A stretch of 64,000 nt of DNA. Source: RGIG8745 sp045576655 (GTDB lineage: Bacteria; Bacteroidota; Bacteroidia; Bacteroidales; Bacteroidaceae). Every line of letters starts with the position of its first letter. Positions within the stretch are counted from its first letter, which is position 1. The position numbers were made by a program, and so were the translations under genes. The stretch is taken from contig JAZNGW010000022.1 of assembly GCA_045576655.1 (NCBI GenBank), positions 124,001-188,000 on the forward strand. Reading direction: 5' to 3'. Positions 24,449-33,225 of this stretch are shown in pieces. Under the pieces are notes generated by a model, which had not been told where the DNA came from, did no database searches, and was given only the letters and a program-made list of their open reading frames with translations.

Positions 24449-26875
24449 ATGCTTTTACACTATCTCAAAATAGCAGTTCGCCAACTGCTTAAATACAAGA
24501 CGCAGAATGTCATCAGCATTGTGGGGCTGTCCGTCGCCCTGCTGTGCTTCACGCTGTGCCTCTTCGTCACTTACTATGCGTTTGATGTCAATAAGTGCTT
24601 CGAAATGAAAGAACGCATAGTGCAGTTCTATGGTACAGACAACACAACGGATTACGGACCTCGTTCGGTAATGTTCTATGACGCCTATGACGAAGTGAAG
24701 AAGGTCAATCCTTCGGGGTTGCTATGCCTTACCCGAATAAATGACTCTGGTTGCTACGAGTATCTGGTGGAGGGTGCCCATGATAAAATGGTGCCATACC
24801 AAATTTCCGGATTTACGACAGATTCCAACTTCGTCCGTGTGTTTACCCCTGAAATCCTTGCGGGCAGTTGGGAGCAGGCGGCAAACAATCCTAACAGTAT
24901 GGTGCTGACGGAAACGACGGCAAAGCGCCTGTTCGGAAGTGTCAACGCAGCAGTAGGCCGCAAACTCAATCGCATGCAGAGGGCTTTCTACATGATGCCG
25001 GACCAATGGCCCGAAGGCGGTGTGTACTATACCGTCCAGGCTGTGATGGAAGATATTCCGACAAACAACACAATTGTGTATGGCAGTCACATAGACTATT
25101 TCACTCTGAACGATGAATGCGGATGGAGTAATGCGCCGAAGGAGTGGCTCCACTCTTCAACTGCGGGTTATCTGTTCGGACTTATTGACGAACAGACCGA
25201 CATGCAGACTTTCCGCAACGACTTTGAGAAGAGAGAATGCAAGCAGAGTCTGCTGGAAGATGAATATTGGTACATCCATGCTGGTAATTTAGGCGATTAT
25301 ACCTTCTACGACTTGAACATAAAGGGCTATTTGACGTGGATTCCGTTGGTGGCAGGTATTCTTGTGCTGCTCGTGGGTTGCCTGAACTTCTTCCACTTCC
25401 TCATCGGCTCGCAACTGACAAGGATACGCGAGTACAGCATTAGTCGTGTGAACGGTGCTACAGGGTGGAACCTCGTCCTGCAACTGACGATGCAGTCGGG
25501 ACTGATGATTTTCATAAGCGGTGTGCTCGCCTTTGTCATGGCGGAACTGCTGTCGCCTTATCTCAACTTCGATGTCTACTACATGAACTTGAGCATAGGC
25601 GGTGCTGAACTTTATCTGCAACTGGCATCCTATCTGCTTGGGCTGTTTGTTGTGGCTCTGCTCATCAGCATTGTGGTGGTGTGGTATGTGCGTCGCATAC
25701 CGGTGCAGGACGGTATCTTCGGCGGTAGTCGCAAGTACGGCCGCAAGCGCTTGCGCAACGTGATGCTCTGCACCCAGCTTGTGATAGCATGGATATTCGT
25801 ATGTCTTACCGTGGTCTATTACCAACAGGGGCGTAAGATTGAGGAGAAGGTGCTGTCGTTCATCTCGCCCGAAGACAAGGAACGCATTATCGGTCTGAAA
25901 TTGATGGACCGGTTTACCACTGAGACTGAGAAGAAGGCTATTGTCGACAAGGTTAAGGCGTTGCCTGACGTGGAGGACATGCTTATCGGTCATGACATGC
26001 TGCAAGTGGTTTCGACAATGCTTTCGTCTATGCATGAATTTACAAAAGAATCCAGTTTGCAAGTCAATCTATATCGTTTCGCTCCGAATGCCGCATCGTT
26101 CACAGGCATGAAGATAGTAAAAGGGACAGACTGGCAGAAGCCTGGTGACATCTTGTTGGACGAGAAACTTGCGGGACTGCTTGCCGAGAAATTCGGTACT
26201 GAGGTCGTAGGCATGAAACTCTATTATTATGGCGACGTGGAATATACCGTAGCCGGAATCTGCGAGGAGATTGTGCTTCGTTCGGACCAGCCGATGGCGG
26301 GCTACTACATTGAATTTCCTGAAGAAGGGCTCGATGACGAGTATTGCTACATCAAGTGTCGCAAAGGCTGTGTAGACGACGTGCGCGAATCTATAGACAA
26401 GATTCTGAACGAGTTCTACCCAGAGAGTTTCAAACCAGAATGCAGCACTCTTGCCGAAGCGTTGAGAGTCAGAGAATCGGATGTGTTCTTCGTCCGCGAT
26501 GTGGCAATGTTCATGTCAGTGGTAATCCTCCTGATTTGTCTGCTCGGAGTCTATTCGGCAATAACGCTCGACACGGAGTTCCGCCAAAAGGAAATGGCTA
26601 TCCGCAAGGTGAACGGAGCAAGCATGAAGGACATAGCAATGCTCTTCGCACGCCTATACATCGTACTGCTCACAGTGTCCTTCGCCATAGCCCTGCCCGT
26701 GGTGCTGAAAGCAGTGGACCATATCGGTTCGCTCTACTACATCTTCATCGACACCGGCTTCACGTTCTACGCCCTCATCTTCCTCGCCATGTCGCTCATC
26801 GTGGCACTGACCGTGGGTTGGAAGATATGGAAGATAAGCAGGGTGAATCCAGCAGATGTAGTGAGGAAGGAATGA
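24449..26875 (+). CDS. FtsX/MacB-type ABC permease, first of a tandem pair
   Basis: About 808 residues. An N-terminal membrane helix (~20-40) and a large extracytoplasmic MacB_PCD-like domain precede a three-helix FtsX core (~285-420, LVGCLNFFHFLIGSQL). A second helix and periplasmic domain precede a second FtsX core ending in KMAIRKVNGAS-like sequence (RQKEMAIRKVNGASMKD) and VNPADVVRKE. The doubled layout means one polypeptide may equal two FtsX subunits. The ATG at 24449 is chosen over an in-frame TTG at 24431, which falls inside the R2 repeat. It shares its first 17 codons almost exactly with the next permease. Confidence 0.9.
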   Translation: MLLHYLKIAVRQLLKYKTQNVISIVGLSVALLCFTLCLFVTYYAFDVNKCFEMKERIVQFYGTDNTTDYGPRSVMFYDAYDEVKKVNPSGLLCLTRINDSGCYEYLVEGAHDKMVPYQISGFTTDSNFVRVFTPEILAGSWEQAANNPNSMVLTETTAKRLFGSVNAAVGRKLNRMQRAFYMMPDQWPEGGVYYTVQAVMEDIPTNNTIVYGSHIDYFTLNDECGWSNAPKEWLHSSTAGYLFGLIDEQTDMQTFRNDFEKRECKQSLLEDEYWYIHAGNLGDYTFYDLNIKGYLTWIPLVAGILVLLVGCLNFFHFLIGSQLTRIREYSISRVNGATGWNLVLQLTMQSGLMIFISGVLAFVMAELLSPYLNFDVYYMNLSIGGAELYLQLASYLLGLFVVALLISIVVVWYVRRIPVQDGIFGGSRKYGRKRLRNVMLCTQLVIAWIFVCLTVVYYQQGRKIEEKVLSFISPEDKERIIGLKLMDRFTTETEKKAIVDKVKALPDVEDMLIGHDMLQVVSTMLSSMHEFTKESSLQVNLYRFAPNAASFTGMKIVKGTDWQKPGDILLDEKLAGLLAEKFGTEVVGMKLYYYGDVEYTVAGICEEIVLRSDQPMAGYYIEFPEEGLDDEYCYIKCRKGCVDDVRESIDKILNEFYPESFKPECSTLAEALRVRESDVFFVRDVAMFMSVVILLICLLGVYSAITLDTEFRQKEMAIRKVNGASMKDIAMLFARLYIVLLTVSFAIALPVVLKAVDHIGSLYYIFIDTGFTFYALIFLAMSLIVALTVGWKIWKISRVNPADVVRKE

Positions 26876-26880
26876 AAGAG

Positions 26881-26971
26881 ACCCACCCCCGACAATATAT
26901 ACTCCTTTGGGAAGATAAACCTTCCGTTGTCGCAAGCGGAACTCCTATCCCGTTCCGCCCCCAAGGGAGGG
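26881..26971 (+). repeat. R1 structured intergenic element, copy 2
   Basis: About 91 nt beginning 5 nt after the first permease stop, nearly identical to copy 1. One change (CGTCGTCGC to CGTTGTCGC) lies between the two hairpins. Confidence 0.82.
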
Positions 26972-27029
26972 AATAAAGGCAAGAGAATAATTAGCAATAA
27001 TAATAACAACTAACACCACCCCAACATCC

Positions 27030-27064
27030 TGCTCCTCCCCCTTGTGGGGAGGTCGGGAGGGGGT
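27030..27064 (+). repeat. C-rich/G-rich hairpin element (R2), copy 3
   Basis: CCTCCCC (27034-27040) / GGGGAGG (27046-27052), then TCGGGAGGGGGTCC, 6 nt before the second permease ATG. Confidence 0.82.
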
Positions 27065-27070
27065 CCGATT

Positions 27071-29410
27071 ATGATTTTACACTATCTCAAAATAGCAGTT
27101 CGTCAACTGCTCAAATATAAGTTTCACAGCATAGTTTCTGCGGTGTGCATGGCACTGGGACTGACGCTGTACGGATATATCGGTTGTATATTGTACAATT
27201 CGATAGGGCCTCAGAACGAAGTGATAATCTCTGCTTTGGCGACAGGCAACCAGGCGGATCTGATTCAGACTGCCGACCTGAAGCAGATTATAGACAAGAA
27301 TATAGAAGGTCTGAAGGGTATAAAGACTCTCACCTGGCATAACGAGGAGGCGGATGTGTATGTTGAAGGCGACATGGAGACTCCCTACCGAGCACAACTT
27401 AAGGGTGCCACTCCGCTCTATTTCCGACCAGTTGAGGGTGAGAAGTCGCGCATCATCGAGGGACGTGACTCTATAGGCGAAGGCGAGGCAATCGTGACGA
27501 AGGCATTTGCCGAAAGAGTATTTGGAGAGGCATCCGCAATAGGCAAGACAGTCACGCTCCTGAGCCTTACTCCGAACCCCGACAATTACCAGCAGTTGCA
27601 GGACTACTGGGGGAAGACATACCGCATTGTGGGTGTGGCTAAACCGGAGTATGCCAATGACGTGACCTCGGTGGTCTATATGTCGATGATATGGAACAGG
27701 GACGTGTGCCAAGGTACTGCCTATCTGGAAGACGGCTATACAATCAGCCAGGTGTCGGAAGCGTTTGGTGCTGTCGAGTGGAAAAGAGCAAGCGACGGAG
27801 CGCCTTTCAAGGTTACGATGTTCATGCGGAACCAATACGATGCTGAGTTTTGGGCAACTTATGCAGTTGTCACCCTTGTCTCCCTACTCATATTCATCAC
27901 CGGATTGGTGAACTTCATGAAGTTTATGATTCAGATGTTCTACACCCGACAGCGCGAGCTGGCTCTGCGCAAGTGCGTGGGTTCGAACAACAGAGGACTT
28001 TACGCTTTGCTGGCAAGCGAGGTGGTGGTGATGCTGACGGTGGCGTTCTCTATCTCGTGCGTAACTTCGGAGTTGGTCCATTCCTATATCCTCTACATGG
28101 ACATCAAAGAACTGATGGGAGCAGAATTGTGGCAACTCATAACTTGGCAGGGCATGGCTGCGCTCGTTGCTCTCGTAGTGAGTATGCTTGTTATCCTCGT
28201 GCCGATATGGAATCTGCGCCGAGTGGGCATGAAGGGAGCGATGATGCGCAAGCGCCAGGGAACAAAGGCACGCACGGCGATGCTCGCCTTGCAGTTTGCC
28301 ATCTCGGTCTTGTTCTTCGGAGTCTTGGGACTGGTTTTGAGAATTTCTGCTTTGGAAGCTCCGCATGTAACAAAGAGAATGACGTATGACGAGATGGGAC
28401 GCATCATACAGCTTGGCATGAACTACAAGGACTGGGATTATATCCGTCCGCAGATAGAGAAACTGCCTGAGGTGGAGACCTATGCCTATGTCTGTGACGA
28501 GAGTTTTTCGAAAAACAGGATTGCTCTGCGTGATTATATCGTGGGGAAGGATACGATGTGTGCCCAGGTGCTTGCCAATGGCGACCCGAAGTATTTCGAG
28601 GTGTTCAACATCCCGATGGAAGGAAAGGTCGTGAACCGCGATGAGGAGAACTATGTGTACGTGGACAAGGTGCTGCATGGGATTCTGCAGCAACAGGAGG
28701 ACTTCGACGGCACCATCATGCTCGACTGGGGCAGAAAGTTCCAGATTGCGGGTGTGATAGACTGCAACATCACTGGAGAAGGGGGCAAAGGATTCTATTG
28801 GGTGGAAAGTGCCTATAGAAGAATGCAGGGTACAATCTTCGCGGTGTCACGATGTGAGGGCTACTATTACTACAAGCTCAAGGACGGCGCTAACATCAAG
28901 AAGGTGAAGGCTGACATAGAAGCGATTTACCGTCAGTACATACCGGAGACTGTGGATGTTTATATCCCAACGGTAGCTGAGGTCGTGTATGAAAATGAGA
29001 AGCCTGTGATGATGCTCCGCCACCTGATGTATCTGCTCACGTTCATCAGCCTGCTGGTGATGGTGCTTAGCGTGTATTCAAGCATATCGCTCGACGCTAC
29101 AACAAGGCAGAAGGAGATTGCAATAAGGAAGATAAACGGAGCACGCAGCCGCGACATCGTGATGCAGTTCCTGCGTCCTTACATGCTGACATACACGATT
29201 ACGTTCGTTGTGATTTATTTCTCTCTGACGAACTTCCTGCCTGAATACCTTGTCGGTAGTGAGCATAACACACTTCTCCCTCTGCTGCTGAAGGTGGTGT
29301 GGGGCATAGGAATCTTCGTGGTAAGCGTTGGGCTGCTTGCCATTACTACGTGGACAAAAATCAAGATGATTATGAAGGTGAACCCTGCTGATGTGGTGAG
29401 GAGGGAGTAA
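27071..29410 (+). CDS. FtsX/MacB-type ABC permease, second of a tandem pair
   Basis: About 779 residues with the same doubled FtsX layout as its upstream neighbour: an N-terminal helix, periplasmic domain, three-helix core (LVNFMKFMIQMFYTRQREL), a second unit and the ending TRQKEIAIRKINGARSRD...VNPADVVRRE. It opens with MILHYLKIAVRQLLKYK, one residue different from the first permease, then diverges strongly. The two probably form a heterodimer served by one ATPase. The ATG at 27071 is preferred over an in-frame GTG at 27044 inside R2. It is the last gene of the exporter operon. Confidence 0.9.
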   Translation: MILHYLKIAVRQLLKYKFHSIVSAVCMALGLTLYGYIGCILYNSIGPQNEVIISALATGNQADLIQTADLKQIIDKNIEGLKGIKTLTWHNEEADVYVEGDMETPYRAQLKGATPLYFRPVEGEKSRIIEGRDSIGEGEAIVTKAFAERVFGEASAIGKTVTLLSLTPNPDNYQQLQDYWGKTYRIVGVAKPEYANDVTSVVYMSMIWNRDVCQGTAYLEDGYTISQVSEAFGAVEWKRASDGAPFKVTMFMRNQYDAEFWATYAVVTLVSLLIFITGLVNFMKFMIQMFYTRQRELALRKCVGSNNRGLYALLASEVVVMLTVAFSISCVTSELVHSYILYMDIKELMGAELWQLITWQGMAALVALVVSMLVILVPIWNLRRVGMKGAMMRKRQGTKARTAMLALQFAISVLFFGVLGLVLRISALEAPHVTKRMTYDEMGRIIQLGMNYKDWDYIRPQIEKLPEVETYAYVCDESFSKNRIALRDYIVGKDTMCAQVLANGDPKYFEVFNIPMEGKVVNRDEENYVYVDKVLHGILQQQEDFDGTIMLDWGRKFQIAGVIDCNITGEGGKGFYWVESAYRRMQGTIFAVSRCEGYYYYKLKDGANIKKVKADIEAIYRQYIPETVDVYIPTVAEVVYENEKPVMMLRHLMYLLTFISLLVMVLSVYSSISLDATTRQKEIAIRKINGARSRDIVMQFLRPYMLTYTITFVVIYFSLTNFLPEYLVGSEHNTLLPLLLKVVWGIGIFVVSVGLLAITTWTKIKMIMKVNPADVVRRE

Positions 29411-29412
29411 AG

Positions 29413-29504
29413 ACCCTCCCCCGACAATATATACTCCTTTGGGAAGATAAACCTTCCGTCGTCGCAAGCGGAACTCCTATCCCGTTCCGCCCGCAAGGGA
29501 GGGG
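29413..29504 (+). repeat. R1 structured intergenic element, copy 3
   Basis: About 92 nt starting 2 nt after the second permease stop. Here the ends CCCTCCC (29414-29420) and GGGAGGG (29497-29503) can pair and close the two inner hairpins into a branched structure. It ends 4 nt before the stop of the convergent gene, so it may help end transcription there, although it lacks a T-run. Confidence 0.8.
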
Positions 29505-29508
29505 CGTT

Positions 29509-30300
29509 CTAAACAAATACTATTGGTGAACTGATGTTGAGCAATGTGCTAACGACAGACCAGCCGGCGATTTCGGCTGTGGCGCTGTAGACGTCGATGA
29601 CGGCGTGAACTTGGTCGTTCTTGATTACTACACGCTGGGTGTCGCCTACGAATCCTGGAGTGGACTGCATGGTGACGTGCATGTTCTGCGGACCGACAGA
29701 GGCGCGAGATGCAGCCACGGTTACGTTCACTTTGGTAGGGAACATCTTAATTGCTTCGGTGGCTGTGCCGGTGAATACGGTGCGCTGCTCGGTCTGGAGG
29801 GCTTCGTCGTAAACGGCGGTGCCCTTCAGTGCGTTAGGTCCCTTCTCGTTGAAGAATTTTGCCGTGGCATTACCCATGAGGGTGGCAGTCTGAAGAACGT
29901 CGAATCCGCCAGTAGCTCCTGAAACGACATAGACGTGGGTGCCGTGGTCCTTTGCAGTCTGCATGACGTCTGCATAGAACTGGTCATCGGCAAAGGCTCC
30001 AATAGATAATGTTACGACAGATGCGCCTCCACGGAGAGCAGGCAAAGCAAGTTCTTTCATTGCCGCTGGAGAGGCTGCCTCGACAACGTAGTCGGGCTTG
30101 AGCGAGAGGAGCTCGTCTATAGACATGCAGACCTTGCAATCACCGCCGTTGGCGTTGATGCTTTCGGCAATGGCCTCAGCCTTGCTGACTGTGCGTGAGT
30201 ACACTCCTGTGAGTGTGTAGTCTTTGAGTGTTCCGTTGATCACTGCATCGGCAACTATCTTGCCGAGTTTTCCGCATCCTACTATTGCTAATTTATTCAT
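29509..30300 (-). CDS. Aspartate dehydrogenase-like NAD(P)-binding oxidoreductase
   Basis: 263 residues. The N-terminal Rossmann fold has KLAIVGCGKLGKIVADAVI (GxGxxG). A conserved VVEAASPAAMKELALPAL segment and GATGGFDVLQTATLMG in the middle are typical of the L-aspartate dehydrogenase/DUF108 family. Family members convert aspartate to iminoaspartate or oxaloacetate, and some feed NAD synthesis. No nad genes are adjacent, so the substrate remains tentative; homoserine-dehydrogenase-like labels are possible. Convergent with the exporter operon, and 10 nt downstream of the DUF4112 gene on the same strand. Confidence 0.75.
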   Translation of the reverse strand: MNKLAIVGCGKLGKIVADAVINGTLKDYTLTGVYSRTVSKAEAIAESINANGGDCKVCMSIDELLSLKPDYVVEAASPAAMKELALPALRGGASVVTLSIGAFADDQFYADVMQTAKDHGTHVYVVSGATGGFDVLQTATLMGNATAKFFNEKGPNALKGTAVYDEALQTEQRTVFTGTATEAIKMFPTKVNVTVAASRASVGPQNMHVTMQSTPGFVGDTQRVVIKNDQVHAVIDVYSATAEIAGWSVVSTLLNISSPIVFV

Positions 30301-30310
30301 CTTTTTATAG

Positions 30311-30802
30311 TTAAACGAACCATGAATAAACAGTTTCTCCTAACCAAAACAGGAGTCTCCCGATGAGGATAAGGAGTGCTACGATTATGGCAATGAGCAA
30401 GACTATCATTCCTATCAGATATGCCACTTTGCGTCTTACGGTGTTTATAGTCTTACGGTCATTGCTGATATAACCTTCCAGAAGTTTGAAGTTCTCCACA
30501 TACGATTTACTGAAGACGTCAAGAATATTTCCTATCCAAGGAATGAGACCTACGGCGCAGTCGAGAAGCACGTTGTAGATAAGTGCTATGGTGAGCGCAG
30601 GCGATTTCACCTTGAAGATGCTTATGTATAAATAAGGTAGGGAGAGGATAGGGGTGGCGAGGTCGCCCACGTAAGGAATCAAACCGAGCAGAGGGTCGAT
30701 AAACCAGTCGTCCATGATGTGTGACATGACTTTAATGACTTTGAATAATTTCGACTCTTTGAGTTCCTCCATCTTTTTAACTTTCTCAATGTCTGTTGCC
30801 AT
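30311..30802 (-). CDS. DUF4112 membrane protein
   Basis: 163 residues. The N-terminus is charged, followed by the DUF4112 signature MDDWFIDPLLGLIPYVGDLAT and a related second half VLLDCAVGLIPWIGNILDVF. A strong C-terminal membrane helix covers ~130-150. The internal duplication around IPxxGD/IPWIGN is a family trait. Function unknown. It probably shares a transcript with the downstream dehydrogenase gene. Confidence 0.8.
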   Translation of the reverse strand: MATDIEKVKKMEELKESKLFKVIKVMSHIMDDWFIDPLLGLIPYVGDLATPILSLPYLYISIFKVKSPALTIALIYNVLLDCAVGLIPWIGNILDVFSKSYVENFKLLEGYISNDRKTINTVRRKVAYLIGMIVLLIAIIVALLILIGRLLFWLGETVYSWFV

Positions 30803-30827
30803 AAGCGTGTAGTATTAAGTTCCGTTG

Positions 30828-30835
30828 CAAAGATA
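30828..30835 (-). promoter_or_regulatory. -7 box for the DUF4112-dehydrogenase operon
   Basis: CAAAGATA on plus (TATCTTTG on minus), 26 nt before the start codon. Confidence 0.55.
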
Positions 30836-30881
30836 ACTATTAAATTGGTTGTTTGTTGATGGTGTGATTTAATATTTTTAC

Positions 30882-30889
30882 TACATTTG
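30882..30889 (+). promoter_or_regulatory. -7 box of the nitroreductase gene
   Basis: TACATTTG, 30 nt before the ATG. The -33 element is not clear. Confidence 0.5.
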
Positions 30890-30918
30890 CGCTATTAGCA
30901 TATATAATAAGTTACAAA

Positions 30919-31566
30919 ATGAAGAAATCTGAATGTTTTTGCGGACTTGCACGTTCGATGCGTAGCGTGTTTTGTGCAAGCGTAGTGTGCGCAGGGCTGA
31001 TGTCGTCATGCGCTGGGGGAGAGGGCGAGGCGGTGTCTGATTCGTCAGATGCTGTGATTGAGAACATCATGACTCGCACGAGTATCAGGGCCTTTACAGA
31101 CCAGCCTGTTGATGATGCAACTGTTGAGAAGATTCTGCGTGCTGGTATGGCGGCTCCTACAGCCGTGAACAAACAGCCGTGGGCGTTTGTGGTAGTGAAC
31201 GATAGGGAGCAGATGGAGCGTCTCAGAGAGGTGCATCCTTATGCTCAGATGCTCAAGACTGCTCAGTTTGCCATTGTCGTATGTGGCGACATGGGCAAGG
31301 CTCTTCAGGGATTTGCCCAGGCTTATTGGATTCAGGATGCGTCCGCTGCTACGGAAAATATTCTTCTTGCAGCTCATGGTCTTGGACTCGGTGCGGTGTG
31401 GTGCGGCGTGTATCCTAATCCTGATGTATATCCAAAGGTGAAGGATGTGCTTGGTCTGCCATCTCACATCATGCCTCTCAACATTATTCCTATTGGTTAT
31501 CCTGCTGAGAATCCAGAGCCGAAGGACAAATGGAAGCCTGAAAACGTACATTATAATCGGTGGTAG
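30919..31566 (+). CDS. Nitroreductase-family lipoprotein
   Basis: 215 residues. The N-terminal export signal ends in GLMSSC, a lipobox with Cys31. The nitroreductase fold follows: SIRAFTDQPVDDATVEKILRAG, AAPTAVNKQPWAFVVV and the C-terminal GLGLGAVWCGVYP. These enzymes bind FMN and reduce nitro compounds, quinones or flavins with NAD(P)H. Lipidation would put this one on the membrane outside the cytoplasm, where the electron donor is unclear. It is flanked by its own promoter and a hairpin region, so it is probably monocistronic. Confidence 0.85.
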   Translation: MKKSECFCGLARSMRSVFCASVVCAGLMSSCAGGEGEAVSDSSDAVIENIMTRTSIRAFTDQPVDDATVEKILRAGMAAPTAVNKQPWAFVVVNDREQMERLREVHPYAQMLKTAQFAIVVCGDMGKALQGFAQAYWIQDASAATENILLAAHGLGLGAVWCGVYPNPDVYPKVKDVLGLPSHIMPLNIIPIGYPAENPEPKDKWKPENVHYNRW

Positions 31567-31595
31567 AACTGTCTGATTATTTTAAGTTTTGTTGT

Positions 31596-31668
31596 CCCCG
31601 AATTGCTGTATTTATATATGTGATTCGGGGATTGCTTTTGCGCAAAATAGATGTGTTTGCGCATTTTC
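31596..31668 (+). terminator. Two consecutive hairpins after the nitroreductase gene
   Basis: CCCCGAAT/ATTCGGGG (31596-31630) is followed by GCGCAAA/TTTGCGC (31640-31662), then a T-rich stretch. Termination is plausible but the T-run is interrupted. Confidence 0.5.
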
Positions 31669-31692
31669 TTGTTAATTTTTGCTCAAAACATA

Positions 31693-31722
31693 TTGCCATG
31701 TGCAATATTTGTGCTAACTTTG
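31693..31722 (+). promoter_or_regulatory. Promoter of the FadL-like porin gene
   Basis: TTG (31693-31695), 19 nt, TAACTTTG (31715-31722). The leader to the ATG at 31751 is about 22 nt. Confidence 0.65.
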
Positions 31723-31750
31723 CACTCGAAAACAAAAAATGTGCAAATTT

Positions 31751-33064
31751 ATGAAGAAAATTTTAACAGGTGTTTTATCACTTATGGTTTCGGCTTCTGC
31801 TCTTGCAGGAGGACTTTTGACAAACACAAACCAGAGCGCTGCTTATCTTCGCAATCCTGCTCGTGAGGGTGTTATTGCAATTGACGGTCTTTACAGCAAC
31901 CCTGCTGGTACAGCGTTCCTTTCAGAGGGTTTCCACCTCTCTATCAACTGGCAGATGGCTGCTCAGCAGCGTATCATGACTGCTACTTCTCCAGCTTTTG
32001 CTGCAGGTGTTGCAAACAATGGCGCTACAACTAAAGAATTTAAGGGTAAGGCGTTCGCTCCAGTTATGCCTTCTTTCCATGCTGCATACGTTATTAACGA
32101 CAAGTGGTCAGTTTCTGCTTCGTTCGGTGTGACTGGTGGCGGTGGCAAGTGTGAGTTCGATAACGGACTTGGCATGTTTGAAGGTATGGTTGCTGGTAGT
32201 GTTTTAGGTGGCGCTGCTCAAAGTGGTCTTCCTGCAAACATGGTTGGTTATTCTCTTGATCAGAGTTTGACTGGCGAGCAGTATCTCTTCGGTCTCCAGC
32301 TTGGTGGAACTTACAAGGTGACAGACAATGTTGCTGTGTTTGCCGGTGTTCGCGGTGTTTACTCAAGCAATGTTTATGAAGGTGCAATAAAGAACATTAA
32401 AATGCATTCAACATTATTGCCTGGAGGTGTAATGGATGCTTCAGTTCCGTTCCTTCTTGACTGCTCACAGAGCACTCTTGGTTTCACTCCAATCATCGGT
32501 GTAGACTGGAACCTTGGTAAGTTGAACTTTGGTGCTAAGTATGAGTTCCGCACTAAGATTGAGTATGAGAACGATTCAAAGAACAGCGCTAACGTTGATG
32601 CGGCTTTCGAAAACTTCGCTGATGGAGCAAAGGTTCGCAACGATATCCCTGCAATCCTTTCACTCGGTGCGCAGTATCACCTTCTTCCATCTTTGCGTTT
32701 GAGCGCTGGTTATGTTCACTACTTCGACACTGACGCAGTGGGTTCTGCAACTGAGGTTTCAGACAATACATGGGAGGCTTCTTTCGGTGCTGAGTATGAC
32801 ATCAACAGCAAGTGGCTCGTAAGTGCTGGTGTTCGCCACACTAACTATGGTTTTGCTGATGAGGAGATGTCTGACCTTAACTTCAACCTCGACAACTTTG
32901 CCCTCTGCTTAGGTGGTGCATACAAGGTGAATGAGAAGGTTACGGTCAACGCTGGTTACATGCACACTTTCTATGGCGACCACGATGTAAAGGGAGAAGG
33001 CTTGAGCACTCTCTACGAGCGTAAGAACGACACATGGGGTGTTGGTGTTGACATCAAGTTCTAA
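31751..33064 (+). CDS. OmpP1/FadL/TodX-family outer membrane protein
   Basis: About 437 residues. The signal peptide is MKKILTGVLSLMVSASALAG. Near the N-terminus is the family-type segment IDGLYSNPAGTAFLSEG. Many alternating amphipathic strands follow, ending in an aromatic-type strand (WGVGVDIKF) suited to outer-membrane barrel assembly. Relatives import hydrophobic compounds such as long-chain fatty acids; the ligand here is not known. The start 31751 is chosen over 31739 because it gives a normal lysine-first signal peptide. A strong terminator follows. Confidence 0.87.
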   Translation: MKKILTGVLSLMVSASALAGGLLTNTNQSAAYLRNPAREGVIAIDGLYSNPAGTAFLSEGFHLSINWQMAAQQRIMTATSPAFAAGVANNGATTKEFKGKAFAPVMPSFHAAYVINDKWSVSASFGVTGGGGKCEFDNGLGMFEGMVAGSVLGGAAQSGLPANMVGYSLDQSLTGEQYLFGLQLGGTYKVTDNVAVFAGVRGVYSSNVYEGAIKNIKMHSTLLPGGVMDASVPFLLDCSQSTLGFTPIIGVDWNLGKLNFGAKYEFRTKIEYENDSKNSANVDAAFENFADGAKVRNDIPAILSLGAQYHLLPSLRLSAGYVHYFDTDAVGSATEVSDNTWEASFGAEYDINSKWLVSAGVRHTNYGFADEEMSDLNFNLDNFALCLGGAYKVNEKVTVNAGYMHTFYGDHDVKGEGLSTLYERKNDTWGVGVDIKF

Positions 33065-33096
33065 TAAAGTATAGTTGTTAAGATAGTTATTGCAGG

Positions 33097-33138
33097 AATC
33101 CCGCTGACAGCGTATGCATTCAGCGGGATTTGTTTTTT
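33097..33138 (+). terminator. Terminator after the FadL-like gene
   Basis: AATCCCGCTGA / TCAGCGGGATT, 11-bp perfect stem, 12-nt loop, followed by TGTTTTTT. Confidence 0.9.
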
Positions 33139-33156
33139 GCTTTTGTGGCAAAATAA

Positions 33157-33186
33157 TTTGCATTGTTCGAAAAAGTGCTATCTTTG
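33157..33186 (+). promoter_or_regulatory. Promoter of the MaoC-like gene
   Basis: TTTG (33157-33160), 18 nt, TATCTTTG (33179-33186). Confidence 0.6.
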
Positions 33187-33225
33187 TGTGAGTTAAAGGA
33201 ATTTTAATCAATACATACTAATATT

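Noticed and set aside
25289..26062. 257-codon minus-strand frame inside the first permease gene
   Set aside because: His/Gln-rich shadow translation of a membrane-protein gene, not a plausible protein.
27884..28693. 269-codon minus-strand frame inside the second permease gene
   Set aside because: His-rich antisense shadow of the FtsX-like permease; no domain, no start signals.
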